NCBI GenBank assembly: GCA_002869695.1
Contig: PKUD01000210.1
Span: 1 to 61,489, forward strand
Direction: 5' to 3'
DNA: 61,489 nt
Source of the DNA: Desulfuromonas sp.
Lineage (GTDB): Bacteria > Desulfobacterota > Desulfuromonadia > Desulfuromonadales > Geopsychrobacteraceae
Part shown: positions 17,223-26,674 of the stretch, piece by piece
Layout: each line of letters opens with the position of its first letter
Numbering within the stretch: the first letter of the stretch is position 1
Notes under the pieces: generated by a model
What the model was told of the DNA's origin: nothing
Seen by the model: the letters and a program-made list of their open reading frames with translations, nothing else
The model's database searches: none
Program-made: the position numbers and the translations under genes

Positions 17223-17909
17223 TTAGCGCTGTTGAACCTGGTTGAGACCAAGGTTGACCAGCAGGGCCACTCCCAGCAGCACCAGTCCCAGTGCAAGGCC
17301 GAAAGCAAACTCCCCTTTACTCGTTTCCAGGGCGATGGCGGTCGTCATGGTCCGGGTAGTGCCACGGATGTTGCCGCCGAGCATCATCGCCACCCCGACT
17401 TCGGCGATCACCCGACCGAATCCGGCGATGACCGCGGCCATGACTCCGAAGCGGATCTCCCGCAGCAGTTGCAGGGCAGCCTGCAGACGTGTCGCGCCGA
17501 GGGTCAGTGCGGTATTGATGATCCGATCATCGGCACCGGCCACCGCGGCCAGCACGTAGTTGGCGACGATCGGCGTCGCCAGCACCATCTGGCCGGCAAT
17601 CATCGCCATCGGGGTAAACAACAAGCCAAAACTGCCGAGCGGTCCCTGACGGCTGAACAGGCCGAACAGGAGCAGCCCGACGACCACCGTCGGCAATGCC
17701 ATCAGGGTGTTGAGCAGGGTGATCAGCAGCCTGCGGCCACGAAAAAGGCTGATTCCCAGCCACAGGCCGATCGGCACCCCGAGCAGTGATGCTAGAACGA
17801 TGGCACAGCTGGAGGTGTAGAGGGAGGTCCAGGCGGTCATCCGGACCTCCACATCGAAACCGATGATCAACTCGATGGCTGTCAGCAGTGAATCGGTCAG
17901 GTAACCCAA
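17223..17909 (-). CDS. tupB: Tungstate ABC transporter permease (TupB)
   Basis: 228 residues, inner-membrane permease. Five to six hydrophobic segments and the EAA loop (NTALTLGATRLQAALQLL...FG) that contacts the ATPase are visible. Start is TTG 17909, preceded by AAGGAAT, 9 bases after the tupA stop. It works with TupA (binding protein) and TupC (ATPase) to import tungstate for the formate dehydrogenase cofactor. Confidence 0.93.
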   Translation of the reverse strand: MGYLTDSLLTAIELIIGFDVEVRMTAWTSLYTSSCAIVLASLLGVPIGLWLGISLFRGRRLLITLLNTLMALPTVVVGLLLFGLFSRQGPLGSFGLLFTPMAMIAGQMVLATPIVANYVLAAVAGADDRIINTALTLGATRLQAALQLLREIRFGVMAAVIAGFGRVIAEVGVAMMLGGNIRGTTRTMTTAIALETSKGEFAFGLALGLVLLGVALLVNLGLNQVQQR

Positions 17910-17918
17910 TTCAATTCC

Positions 17919-18719
17919 TTAATCAGCCACGTAGAAGAGCTGCTCGCCGCCCTTGCGGAAACCGGTGATCAGGGTACGGGCCCGGTCCGATGTCAGGTAA
18001 TCGAGAAACTTCCTGGCCAGGTCGACTTTGACATGCGGATGTCTCTCAGGGTTGACCATGATCACGCCGTAGGGATTGAAAAGACCGTTGTCCCCCTCGA
18101 CGGCAATCTGCAGTTCGGTCTTCGCCTTGAACGCGATATAGGTGCCGCGGTCGCTCAGGGTGTAGCCCTGACGTTCACCGGCCATGACGATCACCTCACC
18201 CATGCCGCGGCCAGCTTCCAGGTACCAGTCGCCGGTCGGTGCAACGGCGGCCTTCTTCCACAACTGTTTTTCGCGGGAATGGGTGCCTGAGTCGTCGCCC
18301 CGGGAGACAAAGGTGCTCCTGGTGGCGGCTATTTTAGCCATGGCGGCAACGGCGTCGCTCCCCCCCTTGATCCCTGCGGGGTCTGCTGCCGGGCCGAGAA
18401 TGACGAAGTCGTTGTACATGACATCGCGGCGATCGACGCCGAATCCGTCGGCGACGAACTTGTCTTCCTTGCCGCGGGCATGGACCATGACCACGTCAAC
18501 GTCGCCGCTTTCTCCCAGCTTGATCGCCTTGCCGGTGCCGACCGCGATGACGTCGACCTTGCAGTCGTTGGCCTGCTCAAACGGGGGCAGCAGTTCCGCC
18601 AGCAGACCGGAGTTTTCCGTCGAGGTGGTGGTGGCCAGACGCAGGTGTTCGGTGGCCAGTGCGGTCCCGGCCAGCAATACCAGGCATGTCAGCAGAGCCC
18701 CAATTCTCAGTGTTTTCAT
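17919..18719 (-). CDS. tupA: Tungstate-binding periplasmic protein (TupA)
   Basis: 266 residues. Signal peptide of about 22 residues ending ALA, then the TupA signature RLATTTSTENSGLL at the mature N-terminus (tungstate-binding TTTS) and FVSRGDDSGTH near residue 138. Binds tungstate with high affinity outside the inner membrane. It is the first gene of tupA-tupB-moeA-mobB-moaA-MOSC and sits behind a Moco/W-cofactor riboswitch-like leader with its own terminator (18744-18877), so cofactor level probably sets its expression. Confidence 0.95.
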   Translation of the reverse strand: MKTLRIGALLTCLVLLAGTALATEHLRLATTTSTENSGLLAELLPPFEQANDCKVDVIAVGTGKAIKLGESGDVDVVMVHARGKEDKFVADGFGVDRRDVMYNDFVILGPAADPAGIKGGSDAVAAMAKIAATRSTFVSRGDDSGTHSREKQLWKKAAVAPTGDWYLEAGRGMGEVIVMAGERQGYTLSDRGTYIAFKAKTELQIAVEGDNGLFNPYGVIMVNPERHPHVKVDLARKFLDYLTSDRARTLITGFRKGGEQLFYVAD

Positions 18720-18743
18720 TTTTTCTGTCTCCTTGAAATGAAA

Positions 18744-18877
18744 TAAAAAACGCCTTCCGCGTGAAAGACGTAAACAGCCGCACCCATCGTGCGCCCGCAG
18801 GTCTCCTTTCCAAACGGGAGGCCCGGTCGTTTCCCACCGAACCCAACGGTTCCAAATCCACGACTCGCGCCGGAAGG
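18744..18877 (-). promoter_or_regulatory. Moco/W-cofactor riboswitch-like leader before tupA
   Basis: The leader RNA contains GGAAACG, the 20-mer at 18824-18805 (GGGCCTCCCGTTTGGAAAGG) and a long-range stem CCTTCCG(G)CGCG (18877-18866) with CGCGGAAGG (18761-18753). The 3' strand of that stem also forms a terminator: ACGUCUUU-CACGCG-GAAGGCGU plus U-tract (18771-18744). The two folds exclude each other, as in a riboswitch. The same core occurs before tupC (19664-19800). Class assignment to the Moco family rests on the core and the tungstate context. Confidence 0.7.
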
Positions 18878-18934
18878 ATATGGAACTCGGAGAATAACAA
18901 TACGTTAACCTATTGAACCTCTCTGCTTAACTCC

Positions 18935-19651
18935 TTATAAGAGCTGAGAGCAACTCCTTATCTGATTCAAGGGCCGATAATCCCTTTTACCGTCAAATAT
19001 TCCTGTCTTCAGTTCTCCGTTCGACAGGGTGATGGTTTCGCCTCCGAGGCGTTCCGGCTGCCGGGCATCGTGGGTGGCGATCACCACTGTAATGCCTTGT
19101 TGCGGCAGGCTGACCAGGAGGCGTTCCAGGCCCGCCACCTGCCCAGCGTCAAGGTTTGCGGTCGGTTCATCAAGCAACAAAAGTTTCGGCTGCAGGGCTA
19201 AAGCGCGGGCCAATGCGACCCGGCGGGACTCCCCACCGGAAAGTTCCCTGGCAGGGCGATGGGCAAAACCCTGCAGACCGCAAGCCGCCAGGGCATCTGC
19301 GATGCGTTGCCGCTGTTCGCTGCCATGGACCCCGCGCAGTTTGAGACCGAACGCCAGATTCTGCCTCACGCTGCCGGAAAACAGGTATGGATTCTGCTCC
19401 AGGAGAGTAATCTGCCGGCGGAGTCCCTGCAGGCTTGACGGCATAAATGAAACCGGCAGGCCATCAAAGATAAGGCTACCGCACTGCGGTGGTTGCAGCA
19501 GGGCCAGCAATTGAAGAAGGGTGCTTTTGCCGGCCCCGTTCTCCCCTTCCAGGGCATAGAGATACCCACTAGCCAGACTCAGCTGCTTCACCCGCAGGCA
19601 GAAAGCGCCGCGGTGCAGCTGGACGTTGTGCATCTCCATAACAGTGGCCAT
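18935..19651 (-). CDS. tupC: Tungstate ABC transporter ATP-binding protein (TupC)
   Basis: 238 residues. Walker A GENGAGKST (about 36-44), Q-loop LLEQNPYLF (about 80-90), signature LSGGESRRVALARAL (about 134-148), Walker B LLLLDEP and the switch His (IATHD). It powers TupB. I chose ATG 19651; a second ATG four codons in is also possible, and the longer frame start lies upstream of the leader terminator and is rejected. tupC is transcribed before tupA, behind its own copy of the cofactor leader RNA (19664-19800). Confidence 0.92.
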   Translation of the reverse strand: MATVMEMHNVQLHRGAFCLRVKQLSLASGYLYALEGENGAGKSTLLQLLALLQPPQCGSLIFDGLPVSFMPSSLQGLRRQITLLEQNPYLFSGSVRQNLAFGLKLRGVHGSEQRQRIADALAACGLQGFAHRPARELSGGESRRVALARALALQPKLLLLDEPTANLDAGQVAGLERLLVSLPQQGITVVIATHDARQPERLGGETITLSNGELKTGIFDGKRDYRPLNQIRSCSQLL

Positions 19652-19663
19652 CAGGCATACCCC

Positions 19664-19693
19664 AAAAAAAAGCTCCTTCCGCCTGGAAGGAGC
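19664..19693 (-). terminator. Terminator of the tupC leader
   Basis: Minus strand GCTCCTTCC-AGGC-GGAAGGAGC followed by eight T residues, 13 bases before the tupC start: a strong attenuator in the leader RNA. Confidence 0.9.
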
Positions 19694-19800
19694 CCTGATA
19701 GCCGCAAACAACAGAATCCTGCTGGAACGGCGGTATTCAGGATCCCCTTTCCAAACGGGAGGCCCGCCCGTTTCCAGACGCACCCATCGACCGGATCGCC
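19694..19800 (-). promoter_or_regulatory. Moco/W-cofactor riboswitch-like leader before tupC
   Basis: Contains the same 20-base core (19765-19746) as the tupA leader, preceded by TGGGTGCG and GGAAACG in the same order and spacing. A stem GATCCTG/CAGGATT follows, and then the terminator at 19664-19693. Second copy of the element, upstream of the ATPase gene. Confidence 0.7.
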
Positions 19801-19852
19801 ATAAGAGTTCATTCTTTTAGGCGAAACGATTCGGAGAACCGATATTTATGAA

Positions 19853-21265
19853 TTAACTGCTGTAACGTTGGTGCGACAGCTCGGGCGGAAGCCCTTCACC
19901 GCTGCCGAAATTCCCCCGCAGGCGGAAATAGTCCTGCGGGGTGTTGATGTTCTGAAAACTTTTTTCTTCGGGATCAAGTTCTATCACATCATGGTGGGAA
20001 ATTTCCACCACTTTCACCTGATCGAAAAAAAGCACGATCCGCCGCTGCCCGGCATCCAGGATTCTTTCCATGGCGGGCAGACAGCTCTTGCTGTAGAGGG
20101 CGTGGAGCGGTTCGTGCCCCCCCCTGCTGTTGGGAATGACCAGATCGCCGCGATCGGCCTGTGCACAGATATGTCGCACGACGCGGGCCGAGATAAAGGG
20201 CATGTCACAGCCGACGACAAAAATCTGCTCATGTTTGGCGTGCAACAGCCCGGAATGGACCCCGGCCAAGGCACCCTGCGCATAATAGAGGTCGGGAACC
20301 TTGCGGCAGTCGATATCCCCGTAGAGTTCAGGCGAATTGGTGACAATAACGACTTCATCGAAGAGCGACGCCATCCGGGTGTAGACATGGTCGATGAATC
20401 TGGCGCCCTTGATCGGCAACAACGATTTGTCGCTCCCCATTCGGCGGCTCTCACCGCCGGCAAGGATAACCCCGGTGATGCCGGGAATCCGGCTTTTTTC
20501 ATCCGCTATCAGCAACTGCTGAGGATGACTGAATACCTCCAGCCCGCTCCCGCGCAGATAACCGACCAGAGTTATCCCGGCCTGATTACAGAGTTGGATC
20601 GCCCTGTCGGTAGGAGAGGTGCGGGACGCGATCAAACCGACACCCAGGCGGGCCGCCTTGGCGACCATTTCAGTGGAGATACGCCCCGAAGTGACCAGCA
20701 TCTTGTCCCGCAGGTCGATCTGCCGGAACAGCGCCTCCCCGGCTAGTCGATCAAGGGCATTGTGCCGACCGATATCCTCGGCGACCAGGAGCAGTCCCGT
20801 CGCATCGCCGACCGCCGCCGAGTGGATTCCACCATGGCTGCGATACTGTTCTGCACGGCGGTTCAACTCCTTCAGCAATCGGAACAGATCGTCGCTGCGG
20901 TATGTCCGTTGACGCTCTGTTCCGGCGAACAGGCTTTGCGGCAGGTTGTAGGCAATGCCGGTCCCGCAACCGGAGGTCAGGGTCGGCTGCAACTGTGCAG
21001 GCAGTTCCCCCCGGATACGCACCTCCGCCAGGCCGAACTCCCGGCAGATACCCAGTGAAAGGATATCATCGAGAGATTCGACAAAGCCCTGCAGGCGGAA
21101 AAAGCCGGCCAGCAGGAAGTTCAGCTGATGTGGAGAACAGACCAGGGTCGCCAGTTCCCGACCATTGACACGCAAGCGTAACGGATATTCCTCGACAACC
21201 CGCCTCTCGGTCTGTTCGCTCCGCCCTTGAGCGACACGGACAATTTTTTGTGTCATCTTTTCCAT
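19853..21265 (-). CDS. FdhD-MobA fusion protein
   Basis: 470 residues, two enzymes in one chain. Residues 1 to about 255 are FdhD, which delivers sulfur to the Mo/W of formate dehydrogenase; its cysteine loop reads TSGCGTG (Cys100), so the usual Cys-x-x-Cys has only the first cysteine. Residues 263-470 are MobA, which adds GMP to the pterin: AGGESRRMGSDK (269-280), TNSPELY, QGALAGVHSGL, CDMPF and a late INTPQDY. ATG 21265 lacks a strong ribosome site. It comes after fdnGH and the membrane subunit and before tupC, so formate dehydrogenase maturation is coupled to its synthesis. Confidence 0.93.
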   Translation of the reverse strand: MEKMTQKIVRVAQGRSEQTERRVVEEYPLRLRVNGRELATLVCSPHQLNFLLAGFFRLQGFVESLDDILSLGICREFGLAEVRIRGELPAQLQPTLTSGCGTGIAYNLPQSLFAGTERQRTYRSDDLFRLLKELNRRAEQYRSHGGIHSAAVGDATGLLLVAEDIGRHNALDRLAGEALFRQIDLRDKMLVTSGRISTEMVAKAARLGVGLIASRTSPTDRAIQLCNQAGITLVGYLRGSGLEVFSHPQQLLIADEKSRIPGITGVILAGGESRRMGSDKSLLPIKGARFIDHVYTRMASLFDEVVIVTNSPELYGDIDCRKVPDLYYAQGALAGVHSGLLHAKHEQIFVVGCDMPFISARVVRHICAQADRGDLVIPNSRGGHEPLHALYSKSCLPAMERILDAGQRRIVLFFDQVKVVEISHHDVIELDPEEKSFQNINTPQDYFRLRGNFGSGEGLPPELSHQRYSS

Positions 21266-21403
21266 CGTATAATCCCCAACCTCCAGATCACCGGCAGAAA
21301 TAACCTTTGGCAGCCGTCACTGAAGCGTCTTTGTTAAGATTACCGCCTCTGCGCGTCCGCTTCAATCTTTTTGCGGCGCAGATTTCTGCGTCAACACTTC
21401 TTT

Positions 21404-22639
21404 TCAGCGGGCCCCTGTCACCGTTTCCCCTTCGGGGAAAGTTCCGGTTTCAAGCGACTTCTCCCCTGAGTCTATCTTGCGGAATTGATCGGGGAGCGAG
21501 TAATCGACCGTTTCCGGATGGTGCTCGAAGATCGGGAAGTAGCGGGCGATCAAAACGAAGAACAGGATGTGTCCGGCGATGATGCCGATCGTCACCAGTG
21601 TCTCGATCAGTGAAGGATAGTAGATCTGGTTGGGATCCATCATCCCGAACATCGAAACATTGAAACGGTTCAGCACCAGACCGAAAACCACAAGACAGGC
21701 AGCGATCACGCGGCGACGGTCATTTTTACGGATCGATTTCTGGGCAAACATGAAAAACGGCAGGATAAAACCGAATCCAAGCTCGATAAAAAACAGCAGA
21801 GTCAACACCGGTCGGTCGAAAAACGGACCGTCCGACAGGGCAAACAAGCTGAACAGGCGGACGAAGATATAGAGGCCCAGAGTCCAGGGCATAATCTTCG
21901 CAAGGGTGCGCAGCAGGGTCCCTTCGTTCGGTTGCCCCATCCATTTATGACAGGCACTCGCCTCGATGATGATAATACACATCCCGGTACAGATGGCACT
22001 GATCCAGAACAGCAACGGCAGCAGCGGGTTGTACCAGAGGTTATGCAGCTTGTCGACGGCGATGAGGAAGAAGGTGCCGAGGGTCGACTGGTGCAGGGTA
22101 GAGATCGCTGCCGCCGCCACCACCAGGGGCATCTCGATCCAGCGCAGTAACCTCAATGGAAGGTGCAGGCCGAATTTTTCGCAGACCGGCGAGAGGAACT
22201 CGAGGAACAGGACGGTGGTATACGCCGCCACGCACATGGAAACCTCGAACATCGGCGAGTGAACATTCCAGTAACGGAACACGTGCCAACCCCGCTGCGG
22301 CTGGCCCAGGTCGAGAAGCAGGCCGATGGATACCAGGGAATACCCGAGAAACCCGGTGACAATAGCTGGCCGGACCAGAGGTTCGAGCTTCTTGATGCCG
22401 AAACAGTGGACGATGGCGCCCAGAGTAAAAGCGCCGGCCGCCAAGGGGACGGCGGTGACAACATCGAAGGAAATCCACAGGCCCCAGGGATAGGTGTCAT
22501 TAAGGTTGGTGGTCGCTCCCAGGCCGTAGACGAAGCGCAGCAGTGAAGCAACCACGCCGACCCCGACCAGCAGCATCAGCAGTTTGATGAACGGGTGAAA
22601 ACTTTTGACTTCATTGGTAATACGGCGTGCAGCGGTCAT
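21404..22639 (-). CDS. NrfD/HybB-type membrane subunit of formate dehydrogenase
   Basis: 411 residues with nine to ten hydrophobic segments, member of the NrfD/PsrC/HybB family of quinone-reactive membrane anchors. It contains the conserved early NLNDTYPWGLWISFD segment (about 45-60) and a central His/Glu-rich helix pair (LHQSTLG..., CIIIIEASACHKW). It passes electrons from the FeS subunit to the menaquinone pool and replaces the haem-b FdnI subunit of E. coli. It begins at an ATGA overlap with fdnH, so the three structural genes are coupled. Confidence 0.9.
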   Translation of the reverse strand: MTAARRITNEVKSFHPFIKLLMLLVGVGVVASLLRFVYGLGATTNLNDTYPWGLWISFDVVTAVPLAAGAFTLGAIVHCFGIKKLEPLVRPAIVTGFLGYSLVSIGLLLDLGQPQRGWHVFRYWNVHSPMFEVSMCVAAYTTVLFLEFLSPVCEKFGLHLPLRLLRWIEMPLVVAAAAISTLHQSTLGTFFLIAVDKLHNLWYNPLLPLLFWISAICTGMCIIIIEASACHKWMGQPNEGTLLRTLAKIMPWTLGLYIFVRLFSLFALSDGPFFDRPVLTLLFFIELGFGFILPFFMFAQKSIRKNDRRRVIAACLVVFGLVLNRFNVSMFGMMDPNQIYYPSLIETLVTIGIIAGHILFFVLIARYFPIFEHHPETVDYSLPDQFRKIDSGEKSLETGTFPEGETVTGAR

Positions 22640-23481
22640 TCTTGCTCCTCCTTTGACGGGACAGAGCCCTGCTCTGCCAGCTCAGCTTGTTTCTCGTTCT
22701 TGAGGCGATCGCGCCGATGGGTAATCCAGGAAAAGGCGGACAGACCGCCACCCACCGAAAGGAACACTCCCGGCACCAGGCGCAGCGCCTGCCAGGTGTA
22801 ACCGGGTAACGGCCGCAGTGTCACCGCCTTGAAGCCAAGCTCGTCGAAAGGCAGTGAGGTCAGATAGATCACACTGGTTCCCCCCGCTTCCTCCTTGCCG
22901 TAGACCTTGTTGATATAGCGATCGGGATAACGGGCCAGCCGCTGTTCGGCCAGCTTGATCATCTCGTCGCGGGGACCGTAACCGATCGCCATCGCACAAG
23001 CGGTGGCGCAGGCAGGCTGCAGTCCCTCCTTGATCCGGCTGTAACAACCGGTGCATTTTTTGACCAGAGGCAACCCCTTGCTCCATTCGTACTTGGGGAC
23101 ACCAAAGGGACAGGCGATCATACAGAAGCGACAACCGATACAGCGCTCAGCTTTATAGATGACCGGACCTTCAGCGGTCTTTTCGAAAGCCCCGACAGGA
23201 CAGACCGATGCGCAGGCCGGCTCGTTGCAGTGCATGCACATCTCTTTGTAGAAGGCGAACTCATTCTGTCCATTCTTCTGGTAGTCGCGGAACTTGATCC
23301 GGGTAAAGGTGTATTCCGACATGGCGGGCGGGTTCTGATACCCCTCGCCGCTGAAAAATTCGGTCTCTTCCGCCTCCAGCTGATTCCACTGTTTGCAGGC
23401 CACCTGACAACCACGGCAACCGGTGCACTTGGTCATGTCGATCAGGAAGGCATTATTTTTCGAGGTATCTGCCTTGCTCAT
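22636..23481 (-). CDS. fdnH: Formate dehydrogenase iron-sulfur subunit
   Basis: 281 residues. Four ferredoxin-type clusters: CTGCRGCQVACKQW near the N-terminus, CMHCNEPACASVCPVGAF, CIGCRFCMIACPFGVP and a later CTGC..CATACAMAIG. A single hydrophobic segment (about 235-257) anchors it, as in FdnH of the E. coli formate dehydrogenase N type. It transfers electrons between FdnG and the membrane subunit. Overlaps fdnG by ATGA and the HybB-like gene by ATGA. Confidence 0.95.
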   Translation of the reverse strand: MSKADTSKNNAFLIDMTKCTGCRGCQVACKQWNQLEAEETEFFSGEGYQNPPAMSEYTFTRIKFRDYQKNGQNEFAFYKEMCMHCNEPACASVCPVGAFEKTAEGPVIYKAERCIGCRFCMIACPFGVPKYEWSKGLPLVKKCTGCYSRIKEGLQPACATACAMAIGYGPRDEMIKLAEQRLARYPDRYINKVYGKEEAGGTSVIYLTSLPFDELGFKAVTLRPLPGYTWQALRLVPGVFLSVGGGLSAFSWITHRRDRLKNEKQAELAEQGSVPSKEEQE

Positions 23482-26400
23482 GATTGAATGCCCCCTTTCT
23501 CGATATTACAGAGGAATGCCTTGTACTCCGGGATCGTGGTATTGGCGCACCCCACCGCGGTGGTCAGCATGTTGGCGCTGCCGCCGGTGGCCAGCCCGTT
23601 GAAACCGAAATGCCAGGGCAACCCGACCTGTTCGACCAGCTTGCCGCTGACCCGCAACGGTTTGATCCGCGCGGTGACCAGGGCTCGGGCTTCGATGGAG
23701 CCACGCTCAGAAGAGACCGTGACCAGGTCGCCGTTCTTCAGCCCCTTCCACGCGGCCATCTCCTCGCTAATTTCGACAAACATGTCGGGCACCAGCTCCA
23801 CCAGCCAGGGCAGGTTGCGGGTCATCGCCCCGGCCTGCCAGTGCTCGGAAACCCGGTAGGTGGTGCCGACGTAGGGATACCTGCCACTGTTGTCGATCTT
23901 GCCGGGGATGGCGACTGCCGGGTTGCTTTGCTGAGAGGTCATGGCGTTGGCGACCGGACTCTCCATCGGCTCGTAGTGTTCCGGCAGAGGACCGTCGGCG
24001 AGCCCGGCAGCAAACAGCCTGCCGTAGCCTTCAGCGATCATGATGAAGGGAGATTTCGTACCGTCTTCGCTCATCGGCACCCAGCCACCGTCGGGGACAT
24101 CCCCTTCCCACTTGCGGGTCAATTTGTTCCAGCTGATGACCGGCTTCTTCGGATTCCACGGCCTGCCATTCAGATCGACCGAGGCGCGGTTATACAGCAC
24201 CCGCCGGTTGACCGGCCAGCACCAGGACCAGTTGTGATAAAAGCCCATGCCGCTGGGGTCATCCAACCCGCGGCGCTGCATCATGTTGCCTTTTTCCGTA
24301 TAGGAGTTACAGTAGAGCCAGTTTCCGCTGGTGGTCGATCCATCGGCCTGCAGGTAGGCAAAGCTCGGCACCTGCTGCCCCTTCTTGAACGCCTTGCCCT
24401 TGATCACGACATCGCGGGTGAACTGACCATTGCACTCGCGGGCGACCAGGTCGATGTCCGGCTCGTGTCCGTCGCCATAATTCCAGGCCAGGTCGGTAAG
24501 CGGAGCGGGGAAAACCCCTTCTTTGGCGTAGAGCTGCTTCAGATTTTTCACCCACTGATCGACGATGAAGGCATCACTTTCGGCATCTCCGGGCGGAGCG
24601 ACCGCCTTGTAGCGCCACTGTGCCCAGCGGCCGGAGTTGGAAATACTCCCCTCCTTCTCCACCGATGAAGCCGCCGGGAGCAGGAAAACTTCGGTGGAGA
24701 TATTTTGCGGATCGACGCCGGGCCGTCTCCAGAACACTGAGGTCTCGGTTTCCCACAGGTCGGCAGCGACCATCCACTTGAGGTTGTCGAGGCCGTTGGC
24801 GATGGCGCCGGCATCGGGGCCGCCGACAATCGGGTTGGTGCCCATGCAGACCAGCCCTTCGAAACCGCCGCCCTGCAGGCGCTCCATCAACTTGATGAAG
24901 GAATAGTTGCCGCTCCGCTTCGGCAGGTAGTCGTAACAGAAGTCGTTCTTTTCGGTGGCCGCGTCGCCCCAGTAAGCCTTCAGCAGACTGGCCATATACT
25001 TGGGAGTATTGCTCCACCAGTTGGCGCTTTGCTGGTCGTTAGTCTGCGGGGTCCACTTGGCGTTATAGGTCGCCAGGTCCTTGTTGTCGAAGGTTGGCAC
25101 CTTCAGGTATCCGGGCAGGATATGGTAGAGGATCGCATAGTCGGTCGAGCCCTGCACGTTCGACTCGCCTCGCAGCGCGTTGATCCCGCCACCGGCGAGC
25201 CCGATATTGCCGAGCAGCAATTGCAGCATGGCGTAGGACCGCACGTTCTGGGTCCCGTGGGTGTGCTGGGTTGTCCCCATGGCGTACATGATGGTAGCAA
25301 CCTTGCCCGGCTTTCCTGTCGCGGCGAAAGTTCGGGCCACCGCCATGAAGTCCTGAATTGCTGTTCCGGTGATTTCGCAGACTTTTTCCGGCGTGTAACG
25401 GGCGTAGTGCTGTTTCATCAGCTGATAGACGCTACGCGGATGTTCCAGTCTGTCGTCGCGCAAGGGAAGACCATCGGCGCCAATCTGATAGGCCCAGGTA
25501 TCTTTCCCGTAACGGAAGTTCTCGGCATCGTAACCGGAGAATATCCCGTCGTTAAAATCGAAATCTTCACTGACCAGAAACGCGGCATTGGTATAGTTGA
25601 CCACATACTCCCGGTGGAACAGCCCGTTCTTCAAAACATAATTGATCAGGCCGCCGATAAATGCGATGTCGGTCCCAGGACGCAGCTGGGCATAGGTGTC
25701 TGCCTTGGACGAAGTCCGGGTGTAACGCGGATCGACGGAGATCAGCTTGGCGCCGTTGTCCATTGCCTGTTCCACGTACTTGAAAGAGATCGGGTGGTTC
25801 TCTGCGGGATTTGAACCGATGCACATGATGACATCGGCATGCTGGATATCAATCCAGTGGTTGGTCATTGCTCCGCGACCGAATGAGGCTGCCAGACCGG
25901 CAACTGTGGCGCTGTGTCATATTCGCGCCTGGTGTTCAAGGTAACCCACCCCCATGGCGCGAGCAAATTTTCCGAGCAGGTAACACTCCTCGTTATCGAG
26001 AGCAGCAGCGCCGATCATTGCCATGCCGTCATTGCGATTGACAGTGTACATCTCGCCGTTGATTTTTTCCTGTTTGACGAAATTTCGGTCGCGGGTCTCC
26101 TTCATCAACTGGGCGATTCGTTTCATTGCCCAGTCCCAGGATTTCTCTTCCCACTTGCCGCTCTTCGGTGCGCGGTACTGAACCTTGGTCAGGCGCCTCT
26201 CGTTATTGGCCACCTGGAACAGAGCGCTCCCTTTCGAGCAAAGCGATCCCTGGTTGATCGGATGCTCCGGATCACCCTCGATGTTGACCACCTTGCCGTT
26301 CTTGGTGTGAACGATCATCCCGCACCCGACGGCGCAATAGGGACAGACCGTGGTGCTGGTCTGCAGTCCCTTGGTCCGCAGTGCCGGTATATCGACACCG

Positions 26401-26483
26401 GCCTTGGCCGGGGTCCCGGTCAGCGCCACTGCCCCGGCGGCAAATCCACCACCCTTGAGAAAATTTCTTCTGGAAATCCCCAT
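23478..26483 (-). CDS. fdnG: Formate dehydrogenase catalytic subunit, selenocysteine at residue 189
   Basis: 1001 residues when the UGA at 25919-25917 is read as Sec189. Oxidises formate to CO2 with a Mo/W bis-pterin guanine dinucleotide. N-terminus: Tat signal SRRNFLKGGGFAAGAVAL; then the 4Fe-4S motif CPYCAVGCGMIV (about residues 43-54). Sec sits in QARI-Sec-HSATVAGLA, followed by RGAMTNHWIDI, exactly as in the E. coli enzyme. A SECIS hairpin follows (25904-25888). The gene appears split to callers that do not know Sec; both halves are in the same frame and nothing is missing. ATG 26483 has AGGAGAG upstream. A sigma-54 promoter at 26561-26575 drives it. Confidence 0.97.
25888..25904 (-). promoter_or_regulatory. 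SECIS hairpin of fdnG
   Basis: The mRNA GUUGCC-GGUCU-GGCAGC forms a 6-bp stem (one G-U pair) with the GGUCU loop also found in E. coli formate dehydrogenase SECIS elements; it begins 13 bases after the UGA. Confidence 0.85.
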
Positions 26484-26560
26484 CTGCTTCTCTCTCCTTT
26501 GCTATTCATTGACCAGGCCGGCAATGTCGCCGACCATAACAAGCTGGATCGCAACAAGTT

Positions 26561-26575
26561 GCAACAGTTGTGCCA
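26561..26575 (-). promoter_or_regulatory. Sigma-54 promoter of the fdn operon
   Basis: Minus strand TGGCAC-AACTG-TTGC: GG at 26574-26573 and GC at 26562-26561, 10 bases apart, a near-perfect match to the sigma-54 consensus. The start is about 65 bases upstream of the fdnG ATG. Confidence 0.88.
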
Positions 26576-26674
26576 AGCCACCCACGCGAGCAAACAGAAC
26601 TCTGTTTCCCCTATTAAAACAAGATGATGGAATTGGCCTGGCGTAAACGGAAAAGTCATCTTTGCCGGCACGGA

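Noticed and set aside
23484-24668. 394-residue open frame opposite fdnG
   Set aside because: It is a complementary shadow of the high-GC fdnG codons: low-complexity, no domain, no ribosome site.
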